DNA of 64,000 bases, from contig NZ_CP043474.1 in assembly GCF_008329645.1 (NCBI RefSeq), positions 4,898,001-4,962,000 of the forward strand, read 5' to 3'. The notes beneath the pieces are model-generated. The model saw only the letters and a list, made by a program, of their open reading frames with translations, was not told the DNA's origin and searched no databases. Position numbers and translations under genes: made by a program. Positions 12,821 to 21,587 of this stretch are shown here, one piece after another. The number at the start of each line of letters is the position of its first letter. Position 1 is the stretch's first letter. This DNA is from Mycolicibacterium grossiae. GTDB taxonomy: Bacteria > Actinomycetota > Actinomycetes > Mycobacteriales > Mycobacteriaceae.

Positions 12821-13821
12821 CCGGGCAGGTTGTACGGCGTGACGACCTGGATGGGCGCATGCCGTGCGGGCTCGAACGGCAGCGCGCGGTGCTGTGCCAG
12901 GATCAGCCGGATCGCGGTGCGGGCGTCGGCACGCAGATCGTTGTGCAGCACGACCGACACCCGACCGTCCCGCAGAAGCCGCCGGTTGTCGGCGTCGAGG
13001 TCGTGGGCCACGAACACCCGGCATCGACGCCCGAGCCGGTCGAACGCCGCCACCGTGGCGGTGTTGCCACCACCGGCGGAGTACACCGCCTCCACAGACG
13101 GGTGGCGTCGCAGCGCCTCGAGTACCAGGGCCTCGTTGGTCGCGTCGATGCCGTCGCTGTCGCTGACCTCCACGATGGCACGTCCCGATCCCCGCAGCCC
13201 CGCCCGGAACCCCACCTCGCGCTCGCCTTCACCGCGAAAGACCGTGCGGCTGAGCGTGATCAGCACGTCGGACGGCGCATCGCCGAGCCACTGGTCCATC
13301 AGGTACGCCGCCGTCATGCCGGCGCCGTGATTGTCGATGCCCACGTAGCCCACGCGCGCGGACGTCGGAACGTCGGTCGAGTAGGTGACGACCGGGACCC
13401 CCGACGCCACCAGTGCGTCGACGGCTTCGGCCACCGCGGGTTCGTCCTGCGCCTTGAGCACCACCCCGTGGCTGCCCCGGATGCGCGCCAGCACGTCGAC
13501 GGTCGCCTCCGCCGAACCGGCCTCCCAGAGGTGGAAGCGGGCGCGCACCATGGCGGGCGCGAAGGACGGCAGCTCGGCTTCGATGGCCGCGCGCACGGCG
13601 TCGGAGAACCGCCGCGGGGTCTGCATGACCACGTCGACGAGGTACCGACGTCCGGACAAGCGCAACTGTGCCCGCTGCTTGTCCAGGTCGGCGATGGCCT
13701 GCAGCACCTCGGCGCGGGTGTTCTCCCGCACGCCGGGCCGCTCGTTGAGCACGCGGTCCACGGTCGCCTCGCTGAGCCCGGACTGCTGAGCGATCTCGCG
13801 CACCTTGTAGCGGTGTGGCAC
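12817..13821 (-). CDS. LacI-type transcriptional regulator with periplasmic-binding-protein-like sensor domain
   Basis: A 334-residue regulator: N-terminal helix-turn-helix (VREIAQQSGLSEATVDRVLNE, about residues 6-26) followed by a periplasmic-binding-protein-like sensor domain (about 60-320) that would bind a sugar. GTG at 13819-13821 is chosen because GGAGGGG lies seven bases upstream; two codons earlier is another GTG. It is divergent from the PhyH operon (88 bp gap) and translationally coupled to a PfkB kinase. Likely a local repressor of both; the ligand is unknown. Confidence 0.85.
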   Translation of the reverse strand: MPHRYKVREIAQQSGLSEATVDRVLNERPGVRENTRAEVLQAIADLDKQRAQLRLSGRRYLVDVVMQTPRRFSDAVRAAIEAELPSFAPAMVRARFHLWEAGSAEATVDVLARIRGSHGVVLKAQDEPAVAEAVDALVASGVPVVTYSTDVPTSARVGYVGIDNHGAGMTAAYLMDQWLGDAPSDVLITLSRTVFRGEGEREVGFRAGLRGSGRAIVEVSDSDGIDATNEALVLEALRRHPSVEAVYSAGGGNTATVAAFDRLGRRCRVFVAHDLDADNRRLLRDGRVSVVLHNDLRADARTAIRLILAQHRALPFEPARHAPIQVVTPYNLPG

Positions 13822-13909
13822 GGCCACTCCCCTCCCGCCCACGGCATGAGGTGTTTTTGATGGCTTTCTGCCGTTGTTCATGGCGTGAATCACCGCAAGA
13901 CTAACCGCC

Positions 13910-15076
13910 ATGCCGAGTTCCGCCACCACCTACGCCGCCGGGGCCTGGATCGAACCGTCCGACTGCTCCCTCGACGCGTTCCGCGCGTCCCTGGCCGTCG
14001 AGACGGTCGCGTCGGACTACCCGTTGGCCGACGAGGTCCGCCACGGCGTGCTGGTCTACTCCGCCGCCTCGGTCGCCGGCGCCGACCGCCAGGCGCTCCG
14101 GACCGAACTCATCCGGGCGTTGGCCGACGGCCCTGGCGTCGTGGTGTTCGCCGCGGCGTTCGACCACGACGTGGTCGACGCGGCGAGCGCCGCCTTCGCC
14201 GCGATCATCGCCGAACAGCACGCCGGCGGCGCGGCAGCCGGCGACCACTTCGGCGCAGCCGGCGCGAACGACCGCATCTGGAACGCCGCCCAGAAGCTCG
14301 CGCTGCACGCACCCGAGGTCTTCGCCGCCTACTACGCGGCCGACGCGCTGGCCGTCGTCAGCGAGGCATGGCTGGGGCCGCGCTACCAGGTCACCTCCCA
14401 GGTCAACGTCGTCAATCCCGGTGGTGCCGCGCAGGTTCCGCATCGCGACTACCACCTCGGCTTCGTCGACGTCGACCAGTTGACCGCCTATCCCGCGCAC
14501 CTGCACGCCATGTCGGCCGTGCTGACGCTGCAGGGTGCCGTCGCGCACTGCGACATGCCGATCGAGAGCGGACCGACGATGCTGCTGCCGGGTTCCCAGC
14601 GCTTCGCCGCGGGCTACCTGGCCTTCTACCGGCAGGAGTTCATCGACTACTTCGCCGCCCACCACGTGCAATTGCCGCTGCGCAAGGGCGACGCCGTGTT
14701 CTTCAACCCCGCGCTGTTCCACGGTGCCGGCGCCAACACCTCCACCGACATCCGGCGCATGGCCAACCTCCTGCAGGTGTCCTCGCCCTTCGGCCGGGCC
14801 ATGGAGGCACTGGACCGCACGGCGATGGTGCGGGTCGTGTACCCGGCGCTGCTGGCGATGAAGGCCGCGGGCCGGCCCGAGCGCGAGTTGCACAACGTCG
14901 TCAACGCCACCGCGGAGGGCTACGCCTTCCCGACCAATCTCGACTCCGACCCGCCCATCGGCAGCCTCGCGCCCCCCAGCCAGGTGGACACCGTGCTCGA
15001 CGCTCTGCGCGAGGACCTGTCCCCGGCACGACTGGACGTCCTTCTCACCGCACGCAACGAACGGAGACTCCCATGA
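13910..15076 (+). CDS. phytanoyl-CoA dioxygenase (PhyH)-family Fe(II)/2-oxoglutarate oxygenase
   Basis: 388 residues with a double-stranded beta-helix oxygenase domain from about 70 to 310. The iron triad is visible: His178 and Asp180 in PHRDYH and distal His271 in LFHGAGANTS, followed by Arg282/283 to bind 2-oxoglutarate. The family hydroxylates or demethylates small molecules; the CoA part of the name does not fix the substrate. It is the first gene of a four-gene operon with two dehydrogenases and an IolE-like isomerase, each overlapping by 4 bp, so its substrate is probably a modified sugar or cyclitol (inference). No clear ribosome-binding site precedes the ATG. Confidence 0.82.
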   Translation: MPSSATTYAAGAWIEPSDCSLDAFRASLAVETVASDYPLADEVRHGVLVYSAASVAGADRQALRTELIRALADGPGVVVFAAAFDHDVVDAASAAFAAIIAEQHAGGAAAGDHFGAAGANDRIWNAAQKLALHAPEVFAAYYAADALAVVSEAWLGPRYQVTSQVNVVNPGGAAQVPHRDYHLGFVDVDQLTAYPAHLHAMSAVLTLQGAVAHCDMPIESGPTMLLPGSQRFAAGYLAFYRQEFIDYFAAHHVQLPLRKGDAVFFNPALFHGAGANTSTDIRRMANLLQVSSPFGRAMEALDRTAMVRVVYPALLAMKAAGRPERELHNVVNATAEGYAFPTNLDSDPPIGSLAPPSQVDTVLDALREDLSPARLDVLLTARNERRLP

Positions 15077-16089
15077 CCACCCTCGGCGTCATCGGCCTCG
15101 GGCGCATCGGCGCCTTCCACACCGAGACCCTGTCGAGCCTCGAGGGGCTCGACGGGCTCGTCGTCACCGACGAACGTCCCGACGTTGCCGCAGCGGTCGC
15201 CGCCAAGCACGGCGTCACGGCCGTCGACTCGGTCGCCGACCTGCTGTCCTCCGGCGTCGACGGCGTCGTGGTCGCCGCCGCCACCCCGGCGCACGCCGAA
15301 CTGACCCTCGCCGCCGTGGAACGCGGCATCCCGACGTTCTGCGAGAAGCCCATTGCGGCGACGGCCGCCGAGAGCGCCCGCGTCGCCGAGGTGATCGCGC
15401 GCAGCGGCGTGCCCGTCCAGGTGGGCTATCAGCGTCGCTTCGACGCCGCCTTCGCCGCGGCCAAGCGCGCGGTGGACAGCGGCGCACTGGGCACGCTGCA
15501 CACCGTCCGCAGCACCACCATGGATCCCGCTCCCCCGCCGATGGACTACATCAAGGGCTCGGGCGGCATCTTCCGCGACTGCGCCGTGCACGACTTCGAC
15601 GTGCTCCGCTGGATCACCGGCCAGAACGCCGTCGAGGTCTATGCGACCGGCACGGTGCAGGGCGACCCGTTGTTCGCCGAGTACGGCGACGTGGACACCG
15701 CCGCCGTCGTCGTCACGTTCGACGGCGGCGCAACGGGTCTCGTCTCGGCCGCGCGCTACAACGCCCGGGGGTACGACTGCCGCCTGGAGGTGCACGGTTT
15801 CCACGACAGCGTGGCCGCCGGCTGGGACCACGGCGTGCCGGTGCGCAACACCGACCCGCGGTTCGCCGCGGCCGAGGACTTCCCGCAGGGCCCGGCGCAC
15901 CACTTCTTCATGGACCGCTTCACCGAGGCGTTCCGCACCGAACTCGCGGCGTTCGTCGACGTCGCCAAGGGCGCTGCCATCCCCGGCGCCACGGTGGACG
16001 ACGCCGTCGAGGTGGCCTGGCTCGCCGAGGCCGCCACCGAGTCCCTGCGCCGGCACGCGCCGGTGCGCATCGAGGAGGTACGCCGATGA
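15073..16089 (+). CDS. Gfo/Idh/MocA-family oxidoreductase, inositol 2-dehydrogenase-like
   Basis: 338 residues: N-terminal NAD(P)-binding Rossmann domain (VIGLGRIGAFH near residue 5) with the catalytic-lysine motif CEKPIAAT near 95, and a C-terminal alpha/beta substrate domain with CAVHDFDVLRW, whose Asp/His pair is typical of myo-inositol dehydrogenases (IolG). It should oxidise a ring hydroxyl to a ketone. ATG overlaps the PhyH stop by 4 bp. It is distinct from the iolG at 31.7 kb, implying another substrate or stereoisomer. Confidence 0.82.
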   Translation: MTTLGVIGLGRIGAFHTETLSSLEGLDGLVVTDERPDVAAAVAAKHGVTAVDSVADLLSSGVDGVVVAAATPAHAELTLAAVERGIPTFCEKPIAATAAESARVAEVIARSGVPVQVGYQRRFDAAFAAAKRAVDSGALGTLHTVRSTTMDPAPPPMDYIKGSGGIFRDCAVHDFDVLRWITGQNAVEVYATGTVQGDPLFAEYGDVDTAAVVVTFDGGATGLVSAARYNARGYDCRLEVHGFHDSVAAGWDHGVPVRNTDPRFAAAEDFPQGPAHHFFMDRFTEAFRTELAAFVDVAKGAAIPGATVDDAVEVAWLAEAATESLRRHAPVRIEEVRR

Positions 16090-16949
16090 TGAGGATCGCC
16101 GGAGCGCCCATCTCGTGGGGCGTCTGCGAGGTTCCCGGCTGGGGCCATCAACTCGACCGCGACCGCGTCCTCGGCGAGATGCGCGGTGCCGGGCTGAGTG
16201 CGACCGAACTCGGTCCGGATGGCTTCCTGCCCGGTGACGCCGCCGAACTCGCCGCGGCGCTGGCCGACCACGAGTTGGCCTGCGTGGGTGGCTTCGTCCC
16301 GGTGGTGCTCCACGACCCCGGCCACGACCCGGCCCCGGACGCCGCCGCACCGCTCGACGCGCTCGTCGCCGCCGGCGCCGGTGTCGTGGTGTTCGCCGCG
16401 GCGACCGGCGCCGTCGGTTACGACGCGCGGCCCGATCTCGATGACGCCCAGTGGTCCACGTTGCTCGCGAACCTCGACCGGCTCGCCGACCTCGCCGCGG
16501 CCCGCGGGCTGGTGGCGGTGCTGCATCCGCACGTCGGCACGATGGTGGAGACGCGCGCGGACGTCGACCGCGTCCTGGCCGGCTCGGCCATCCCACTGTG
16601 CCTGGACACCGGACACCTGCTGATCGGCGGCACCGATCCGCTGGAGCTGGCCAAGGCCGTGCCGCACCGGATAGCACACACCCACCTCAAGGACGTCGAC
16701 GCCACGCTGGCGGCTCGGGTCCGCTCCGGCGAGCTGACCTACACCGACGCGGTGAGGGCCGGCATGTACACCCCGCTGGGCACCGGTGACGTCGACATCG
16801 CAGGAATCGTCTCGGTGTTGCGCGACAACGGTTTCGACGGCTGGTACGTGCTCGAGCAGGACACCATCCTCGACGGCGAGCCGGCTGGCGAGGGTCCGGT
16901 GCGCGACGTCCGGGCGAGCGTCGACTACCTGCGCACGGTCACCACGTGA
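16086..16949 (+). CDS. sugar phosphate isomerase/epimerase (IolE-like TIM barrel)
   Basis: 287 residues of the xylose-isomerase-like TIM-barrel family. The opening IAGAPISWGVCEVPGWG is like that of 2-keto-myo-inositol dehydratase (IolE), and HPHVGTMVET, CLDTGHLLIGG and HTHLKDVD give the usual metal-binding His, Glu and Asp. It would dehydrate or isomerise the ketone made by the adjacent dehydrogenase. The start overlaps the previous stop by 4 bp. A canonical IolE candidate exists at 30.8 kb, so this is a paralogue for a parallel route. Confidence 0.8.
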   Translation: MMRIAGAPISWGVCEVPGWGHQLDRDRVLGEMRGAGLSATELGPDGFLPGDAAELAAALADHELACVGGFVPVVLHDPGHDPAPDAAAPLDALVAAGAGVVVFAAATGAVGYDARPDLDDAQWSTLLANLDRLADLAAARGLVAVLHPHVGTMVETRADVDRVLAGSAIPLCLDTGHLLIGGTDPLELAKAVPHRIAHTHLKDVDATLAARVRSGELTYTDAVRAGMYTPLGTGDVDIAGIVSVLRDNGFDGWYVLEQDTILDGEPAGEGPVRDVRASVDYLRTVTT

Positions 16950-17947
16950 GCGCGGCCGCCCCGCTACGCATCGGCGTGCTGGGCGCGTCGCGGATCGCGG
17001 CCAACGCGATCGTCGCGCCCGCCGCCGAACTGGGCCACCGACTCGTCGCCGTCGCGGCCCGCGACCCGGCGCGCGCCGAGGCCTTCGCCGCGACCCACGG
17101 CGCGGAACGCGCACTGGCGACGTACCAGGACGTCGTCGACGATCCCGAGGTCGACGTCGTCTACAACCCGCTGGCCAATGCGCTGCACGCCCCGTGGAAC
17201 CTTGCCGCGATCGCGGCGGGCAAACCGGTGCTGAGCGAAAAACCGTTCGCCCGCAACCACGTCGAGGCCCGGGACGTCGCCGCGGCGGCAACCCGGGCGG
17301 GCGTCGCGGTCCTGGAGGGATTCCACTACGCGTTCCATCCGGTGACCCGCGGTGCCTTCGCCCTCGCCGCGGACGGCACCCTGGGCGAGGTGCGCCGCAT
17401 CGAGGTGCGCATGGCGATGCCCACACCCGCCGACGACGATCCGCGGTGGTCCTACGCGCTGGCCGGTGGGGCGCTGATGGACCTCGGCTGCTACGGCCTG
17501 CACGTGATGCGGACCCTGGGAGCACTCGACGTCGCTGGCGTCAACGGCCCGCCTGCCATCACCGCGGCCCGAGCGACGGAACGCGGCGCGGGCATCGATG
17601 CGGAGTGCGACGTGGAGGTCGCGTTCCCCGGCGGCGCGACCGGTGTGAGCACCAACTCGATGCTCGCCGAGGACTTCTCGTTCACCCTCGCCATCACCGG
17701 CACCCTCGGCGCCGCACTGGTCCACGACTTCATCCGCCCGAGCCAGGACGACCGGCTGACGGTGACGACGGCCGACCGCACCACCGTCGAGCGGCTCGGC
17801 ACGCGGTCGTCGTATGCCTACCAACTCGAGGCGTTCGCGGCGCACCTCGCTACCGGTGCTGCTCTGCCCTTCGGACTCGACGACGCGGTGGCCAACATGG
17901 CGCTGATCGACGAGGCCTACCGCGCAGCGGGGCTACCGCCGCGCTGA
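16946..17947 (+). CDS. Gfo/Idh/MocA-family oxidoreductase (second of the operon)
   Basis: 333 residues: Rossmann domain (GVLGASRIAANAIV near 10-23), catalytic-lysine motif SEKPFARN near 95, and a substrate domain with GGALMDLGCYGLHVMRTLG, the variant seen in glucose-fructose-oxidoreductase and dihydrodiol-dehydrogenase-like members, unlike the first dehydrogenase. A different step from the 15073 gene is therefore likely. GTG overlaps the upstream stop (GTGA). The gene ends in a small hairpin shared with the convergent SRPBCC gene. Confidence 0.8.
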   Translation: MSAAAPLRIGVLGASRIAANAIVAPAAELGHRLVAVAARDPARAEAFAATHGAERALATYQDVVDDPEVDVVYNPLANALHAPWNLAAIAAGKPVLSEKPFARNHVEARDVAAAATRAGVAVLEGFHYAFHPVTRGAFALAADGTLGEVRRIEVRMAMPTPADDDPRWSYALAGGALMDLGCYGLHVMRTLGALDVAGVNGPPAITAARATERGAGIDAECDVEVAFPGGATGVSTNSMLAEDFSFTLAITGTLGAALVHDFIRPSQDDRLTVTTADRTTVERLGTRSSYAYQLEAFAAHLATGAALPFGLDDAVANMALIDEAYRAAGLPPR

Positions 17948-17964
17948 TGGGAGCCCTCAGCGCG
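17940..17964. terminator. small hairpin at the convergent junction
   Basis: CGCGCTGA and its exact complement TCAGCGCG flank a 9-base loop. The stem includes the stop codons of both the plus-strand oxidoreductase (17945-17947) and the minus-strand SRPBCC gene (17957-17959). A two-way terminator is plausible but the stem is only 8 bp. Confidence 0.45.
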
Positions 17965-18430
17965 TCTCGAAGCGCTGCGCGAGCGCGGTGAGGGTCGACT
18001 CGATGCCGTCGGCGTTCTTCTTCTGGTAGCCGGTGAGTTCGATGACGAACGGCAGCTTCGCGGTCGAGTAGTCGAAGGTCTCGGTGACCTTCGTGGTCCC
18101 CGGGCTCACCTCGGCGAATTCCCAGCGCCACTTGTGGCCCAGGGGATGCTGCCACTCGACGACGTGGTTCTCCTCGACGGCCGTGGCCGTGGAGGTGATC
18201 TTGTAGGGCACGCCGTACTGCGTCATCCCCACGGTGAACCTGTCCCCCTCCTTCAGCCGGTGCGGCCCCTTGACGTCGACGTCGCGTACGGTGCCCGACC
18301 CGTCCAGGTCGTGGTGCCGGTGCGGATCGGCGATCAGGGCGAACACCTCGGCGACCGGCGCGGCCACCTGGACGCTGCGGCTGACGCGACGGGGACCGGT
18401 GTCTTCTGTCTTGAGAGTCGAGACGGTCAT
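17957..18430 (-). CDS. SRPBCC/polyketide-cyclase-like protein
   Basis: 157 residues of the START-like helix-grip fold: SVQVAAPVAEVFALIADPHRHHDLDGSG at the start, then HVVEWQHPLGHKWRW and a C-terminal helix. The family binds hydrophobic ligands and is common in mycobacteria; the function here is unknown. ATG at 18430 is preferred; an ATG four codons upstream is possible. It stands between the PhyH operon and the ABC importer with no evident link to either. Confidence 0.75.
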   Translation of the reverse strand: MTVSTLKTEDTGPRRVSRSVQVAAPVAEVFALIADPHRHHDLDGSGTVRDVDVKGPHRLKEGDRFTVGMTQYGVPYKITSTATAVEENHVVEWQHPLGHKWRWEFAEVSPGTTKVTETFDYSTAKLPFVIELTGYQKKNADGIESTLTALAQRFETR

Positions 18431-18485
18431 GGGCGCTCTCATACCCGCGGTCCCCGTCGGCCAATCGGTCGACGGGGACGTCGGG

Positions 18486-19310
18486 TCACTTGGCGCCGCG
18501 CAGTTCGTGCGTCAGCGCCTCGAGTTCGTCGCCACCGGCCATCTGCTGGGTGAGGTGCTCCAGGGTGATGTCGTCGTAGGCGCAGTCCAGCTTCTGCCGG
18601 CCGCGGTTGAGCAGGACGAAGTGGTCGCCGACCATGTGCGCGTGGTGCGGGTTGTGGGTGATGAACACGACGCCGAACCCGGCCTCCTTCGCGGCGGTGA
18701 TGTACTTCAGCACCACGCCGGACTGCTTGACGCCCAGTGCCGCGGTCGGCTCGTCGAGGATCAGGACGCGCGCTCCGAAGAACACGGCCCGCGCGATCGC
18801 GACGCACTGCCGCTGCCCACCGGACAGCGAACCGATCGGCACGTCGACGTCGGGCAGGTCGATGCCCATCTTCGCCAACTCGCTGAGCGTGGTCGCCCGC
18901 ATCGCGTTGGCGTCGAGGGCGAACGGGAAGGTCTTCTTCCGGACCTCCTGGCCGAGGAAGAAGTTGCGCCACACCGGCATCAGCGGCACGACGGCGAGGT
19001 TCTGATACACCGTGGCGATGCCCTTGCCGAGCGCGTCGGCCGGCGAGGCGAATCGCGTCGGCTCGCCGTCGACGAGGAGTTCGCCCTCGGTCTGCTGGTG
19101 CAGACCGGCCATGATCTTGATCAGCGTGGACTTGCCGGCACCGTTGTCACCGAGGATGCCGGTCACCTCCCCGGCCCGGACGCGCAGGCAGATGTCGGCC
19201 AGCGCGGTGATGTTGCCGTAGGACTTGCCGACGTGCTTCAGCTCGATCAGCGGGGTCTTGCCGCCGCCGGACGGGGCGTTGTCGGTCGGCTTTTCGACGG
19301 AGATGGTCAT
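18486..19310 (-). CDS. sugar ABC transporter, ATP-binding protein
   Basis: A single 274-residue ABC domain: Walker A GDNGAGKST near residue 55, signature LSGGQRQ near 150, Walker B VLILDEPTAALG near 172. One domain only, like FrcA-type importers and unlike the duplicated RbsA/MglA proteins. It energises uptake with the permease and binding protein next to it. ATG at 19310 (GTG one codon before it is possible) follows the permease stop by 4 bp. Last gene of the importer operon. Confidence 0.88.
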   Translation of the reverse strand: MTISVEKPTDNAPSGGGKTPLIELKHVGKSYGNITALADICLRVRAGEVTGILGDNGAGKSTLIKIMAGLHQQTEGELLVDGEPTRFASPADALGKGIATVYQNLAVVPLMPVWRNFFLGQEVRKKTFPFALDANAMRATTLSELAKMGIDLPDVDVPIGSLSGGQRQCVAIARAVFFGARVLILDEPTAALGVKQSGVVLKYITAAKEAGFGVVFITHNPHHAHMVGDHFVLLNRGRQKLDCAYDDITLEHLTQQMAGGDELEALTHELRGAK

Positions 19311-19314
19311 CACT

Positions 19315-20373
19315 TCACTTCTTCGAGGCGTAGGAGCGGAAGGCGTTGTTGGCGATCACCGCGAACAGCAGCATCCCGCCGAGGAAGAACTTGAACCAGT
19401 CGGGGTCCCAGCCGGCGTACACGATGCCCTGGTTGGTCATACCGAAGATGAAGGCGCCGATGGCCGCCCCGATCGCGGTGCCGTAACCGCCGGTGAGCAG
19501 GCAGCCACCGATCACCGCGGCGATGATGTAGAAGAACTCGTTGCCGATGCCCTGACCGGACTGCACGGTGTTGAAGGCGAACAGCAGGTGCATGCCGACG
19601 AACCAGGCGCAGAACCCGACGAACATGAACAGCCCGATCTTCACCTTCGTGACGGGCACGCCGACCGCGCGGGCACTGTCGGCGTCACCGCCGACGGCGA
19701 AGATCCAGTTGCCGACGCGGGTCTTGAACAACACCCAGGTGGCGATCGCGGTGAACACCAGCCACCACACGACGGTGATGCGGATGCCGACGCCGAAGAC
19801 CGTGAAGGACGAGGCGAAGACGGTGCGCGCCGATTCGAAGCCCTGCATGTCGCTGACGCTCTGCGTGGCGACCTGCCCGGCGACGAGCTTGGTGACCGCG
19901 AGGTTGATGCCCGCGAGCATGAAGAAGGTGCTCAGGGTGATGAGGAAGCTGGGAATCCTTGTGCGCATCACCAGGAAGCCGTTGAAGAAGCCGACTGCCA
20001 AGGCGAGCACCAGGGCCAGCGCCGCGCCGACCCACAGGTTCAGGTGCAGGTTGTAGGCCAGCATCGACGCCGCCAGTGAGCTGAAGGTGACTGCGACGCC
20101 GGCCGACAGGTCGAACTCGCCGCCGATCATCAGGACCGCCACACCGCAGGCCATGATGCCGATCGTGGAGCTGGCATAGAGCACGGTCGCCAGCGAGGAG
20201 GCCTCGCGGAACGGTGCCGCGACGACGAGGAAGAAGACGAAGATGCCGACGGCACCGATGCCTGCGCCCATCTCGGGGCGGATCAGCAGGCGCTGCAGCC
20301 GGTTTCGTTCCTTCACGCGTTCGTCGCGGACGACCGCGTGCGAGGTGACGTCGAGGGCTTCTCGGGTGGTCAT
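19315..20373 (-). CDS. sugar ABC transporter, permease
   Basis: 352-residue inner-membrane permease of the RbsC/FrcB family with about nine hydrophobic segments, beginning after a 35-residue cytoplasmic N-terminus. GGEFDLSAGVAVTFSSLAAS near residue 80 and the GGCLLTGGYGTAIGAAIGAF segment near 285 are family hallmarks. ATG at 20373 has AGGAG upstream. Forms the channel for the lipoprotein-delivered sugar. The frame is open into the upstream gene, but the domain starts here. Confidence 0.88.
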   Translation of the reverse strand: MTTREALDVTSHAVVRDERVKERNRLQRLLIRPEMGAGIGAVGIFVFFLVVAAPFREASSLATVLYASSTIGIMACGVAVLMIGGEFDLSAGVAVTFSSLAASMLAYNLHLNLWVGAALALVLALAVGFFNGFLVMRTRIPSFLITLSTFFMLAGINLAVTKLVAGQVATQSVSDMQGFESARTVFASSFTVFGVGIRITVVWWLVFTAIATWVLFKTRVGNWIFAVGGDADSARAVGVPVTKVKIGLFMFVGFCAWFVGMHLLFAFNTVQSGQGIGNEFFYIIAAVIGGCLLTGGYGTAIGAAIGAFIFGMTNQGIVYAGWDPDWFKFFLGGMLLFAVIANNAFRSYASKK

Positions 20374-20390
20374 GTCGTGTCTCCTGCTCG

Positions 20391-21410
20391 TCAGCGCGTG
20401 CCGGCCTTGGCCAGCTCCGCCACGGCGTCGATGTTCGACGGGTCGATGAAGGACGGACCGGTCAGGGTCGCTTGACCGCCGCCGATCAGGTTCTTGTTGT
20501 TGAGGTAGAGCCACAGCGAGTCGATTGCGAGGTAGCCCTGCAGGTACGGCTGCTGGTCGACCGCCCACTGCACCTGGCCACCCTTGATGGCGTCGACGAG
20601 CGCGGCGTTGGTGTCGAAGGTGACGATCTTGGCCGTGCTGCCCGCGTTGCCTGCCGACTGCACCGCCGTCAGCGCGATGGGGGCGCCGAGGGCGACGACG
20701 TGGTCGATCGACGGGTCCTGCTGCAGCTTCGCGGTGATCGTCGCCTCGACCGACGGCATGTCCTTGCTGTTGACGTTCAGGATCTCGCTGGCACCCTTGA
20801 AGCCCTGCCGCACGCCGGCGCACCGCGACTCCAGTGACGCCTGCCCCTGCTCCTGGATGACGCAGACGACCTTCTTGGCGCCGTCGGCGGTGAGCTTCTC
20901 GCCGGCCGAGATGCCGGCCAGCTTCTCGTCCTGGCCGAAGTACTGCTGCACGCCCATCGACTTCCAGTTGTCGAACCCGGAGTTGAACGCGACGACCGGA
21001 ATGCCCTTGTCCAGAGCGGCCTTCACGGCGGGCGCCATGGCGTCGGGCTTGGCCAGCGTGACGGCGATGCCGTCGACGCCGCTGTCGATGGCGCTCTGCA
21101 CCAGGTTGGCCTGAGCCGGCGCCTCCGGATCGTTGGAGTAGCGCAGCTCGATGTTGTCCTTGCGGGCCGCCGCCTCGGCGCCCTTGCGGATGAGGTCCCA
21201 GAACGAGTCGCCGGGCACCTCGTGGGTGATCATCGCGACGGTGAGCCGCGGGGTGTCGACGGTGCCGCCACCGCCGCCGTCGGCGGATCCCTGCGGTCTG
21301 CCTCCCGTGGAGGAGCACGCCACCAGGCCGAGGGCGAGGATGCCCGCTCCAGCCAGTGCCGCGAGCCGCGTGAACGGCCGACGTCCTTCGCTCTCGTGCC
21401 GAGCGCTCAT
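20391..21410 (-). CDS. sugar ABC transporter, substrate-binding lipoprotein
   Basis: 339 residues with a lipoprotein signal peptide (LVAC, lipidated Cys32), then a type I periplasmic-binding-protein fold starting LTVAMITHEVPGDSFWDLIRKG. Members bind ribose, galactose, fructose or inositol. AGGAG lies just before the ATG at 21410. First gene of the binding protein-permease-ATPase operon. The promoter upstream (21509-21529) carries the same operator as the iol operon, so inositol or a related cyclitol is the best guess for the ligand. Confidence 0.88.
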   Translation of the reverse strand: MSARHESEGRRPFTRLAALAGAGILALGLVACSSTGGRPQGSADGGGGGTVDTPRLTVAMITHEVPGDSFWDLIRKGAEAAARKDNIELRYSNDPEAPAQANLVQSAIDSGVDGIAVTLAKPDAMAPAVKAALDKGIPVVAFNSGFDNWKSMGVQQYFGQDEKLAGISAGEKLTADGAKKVVCVIQEQGQASLESRCAGVRQGFKGASEILNVNSKDMPSVEATITAKLQQDPSIDHVVALGAPIALTAVQSAGNAGSTAKIVTFDTNAALVDAIKGGQVQWAVDQQPYLQGYLAIDSLWLYLNNKNLIGGGQATLTGPSFIDPSNIDAVAELAKAGTR

Positions 21411-21508
21411 CCGATCTCCTGTTCTCGACAGCCGGTCGCGTCGTCGATCCGGTGGGATCGTGCACTGCGACACGTCTCACGGGTGATGTAATACGGCTCA
21501 CACCGGAA

Positions 21509-21529
21509 TGTCAACACTTTGTCCTGACA
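21509..21529 (-). promoter_or_regulatory. promoter with GntR-type operator for the ABC importer
   Basis: On the minus strand TGTCAGGACA (21529-21520) is followed after 5 bp by TTGACA (21514-21509), a perfect -35 hexamer, and a TATTAC -10-like element about 15 bp later. The palindrome and its spacing to TTGACA are the same as at 25959-25979 before iolC. The repressor would sit directly upstream of -35. Confidence 0.65.
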
Positions 21530-21587
21530 TTAGGACTGCAGACGGCGGACGCCAACGGGTCGCAGAGGGCTGGCGGACCTGCAGGCG

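Noticed and set aside
13885-13893. GTGA-A-TCAC palindrome before the PhyH operon as LacI operator
   Set aside because: Only 4 bp arms and no second copy; too weak to list as a site.
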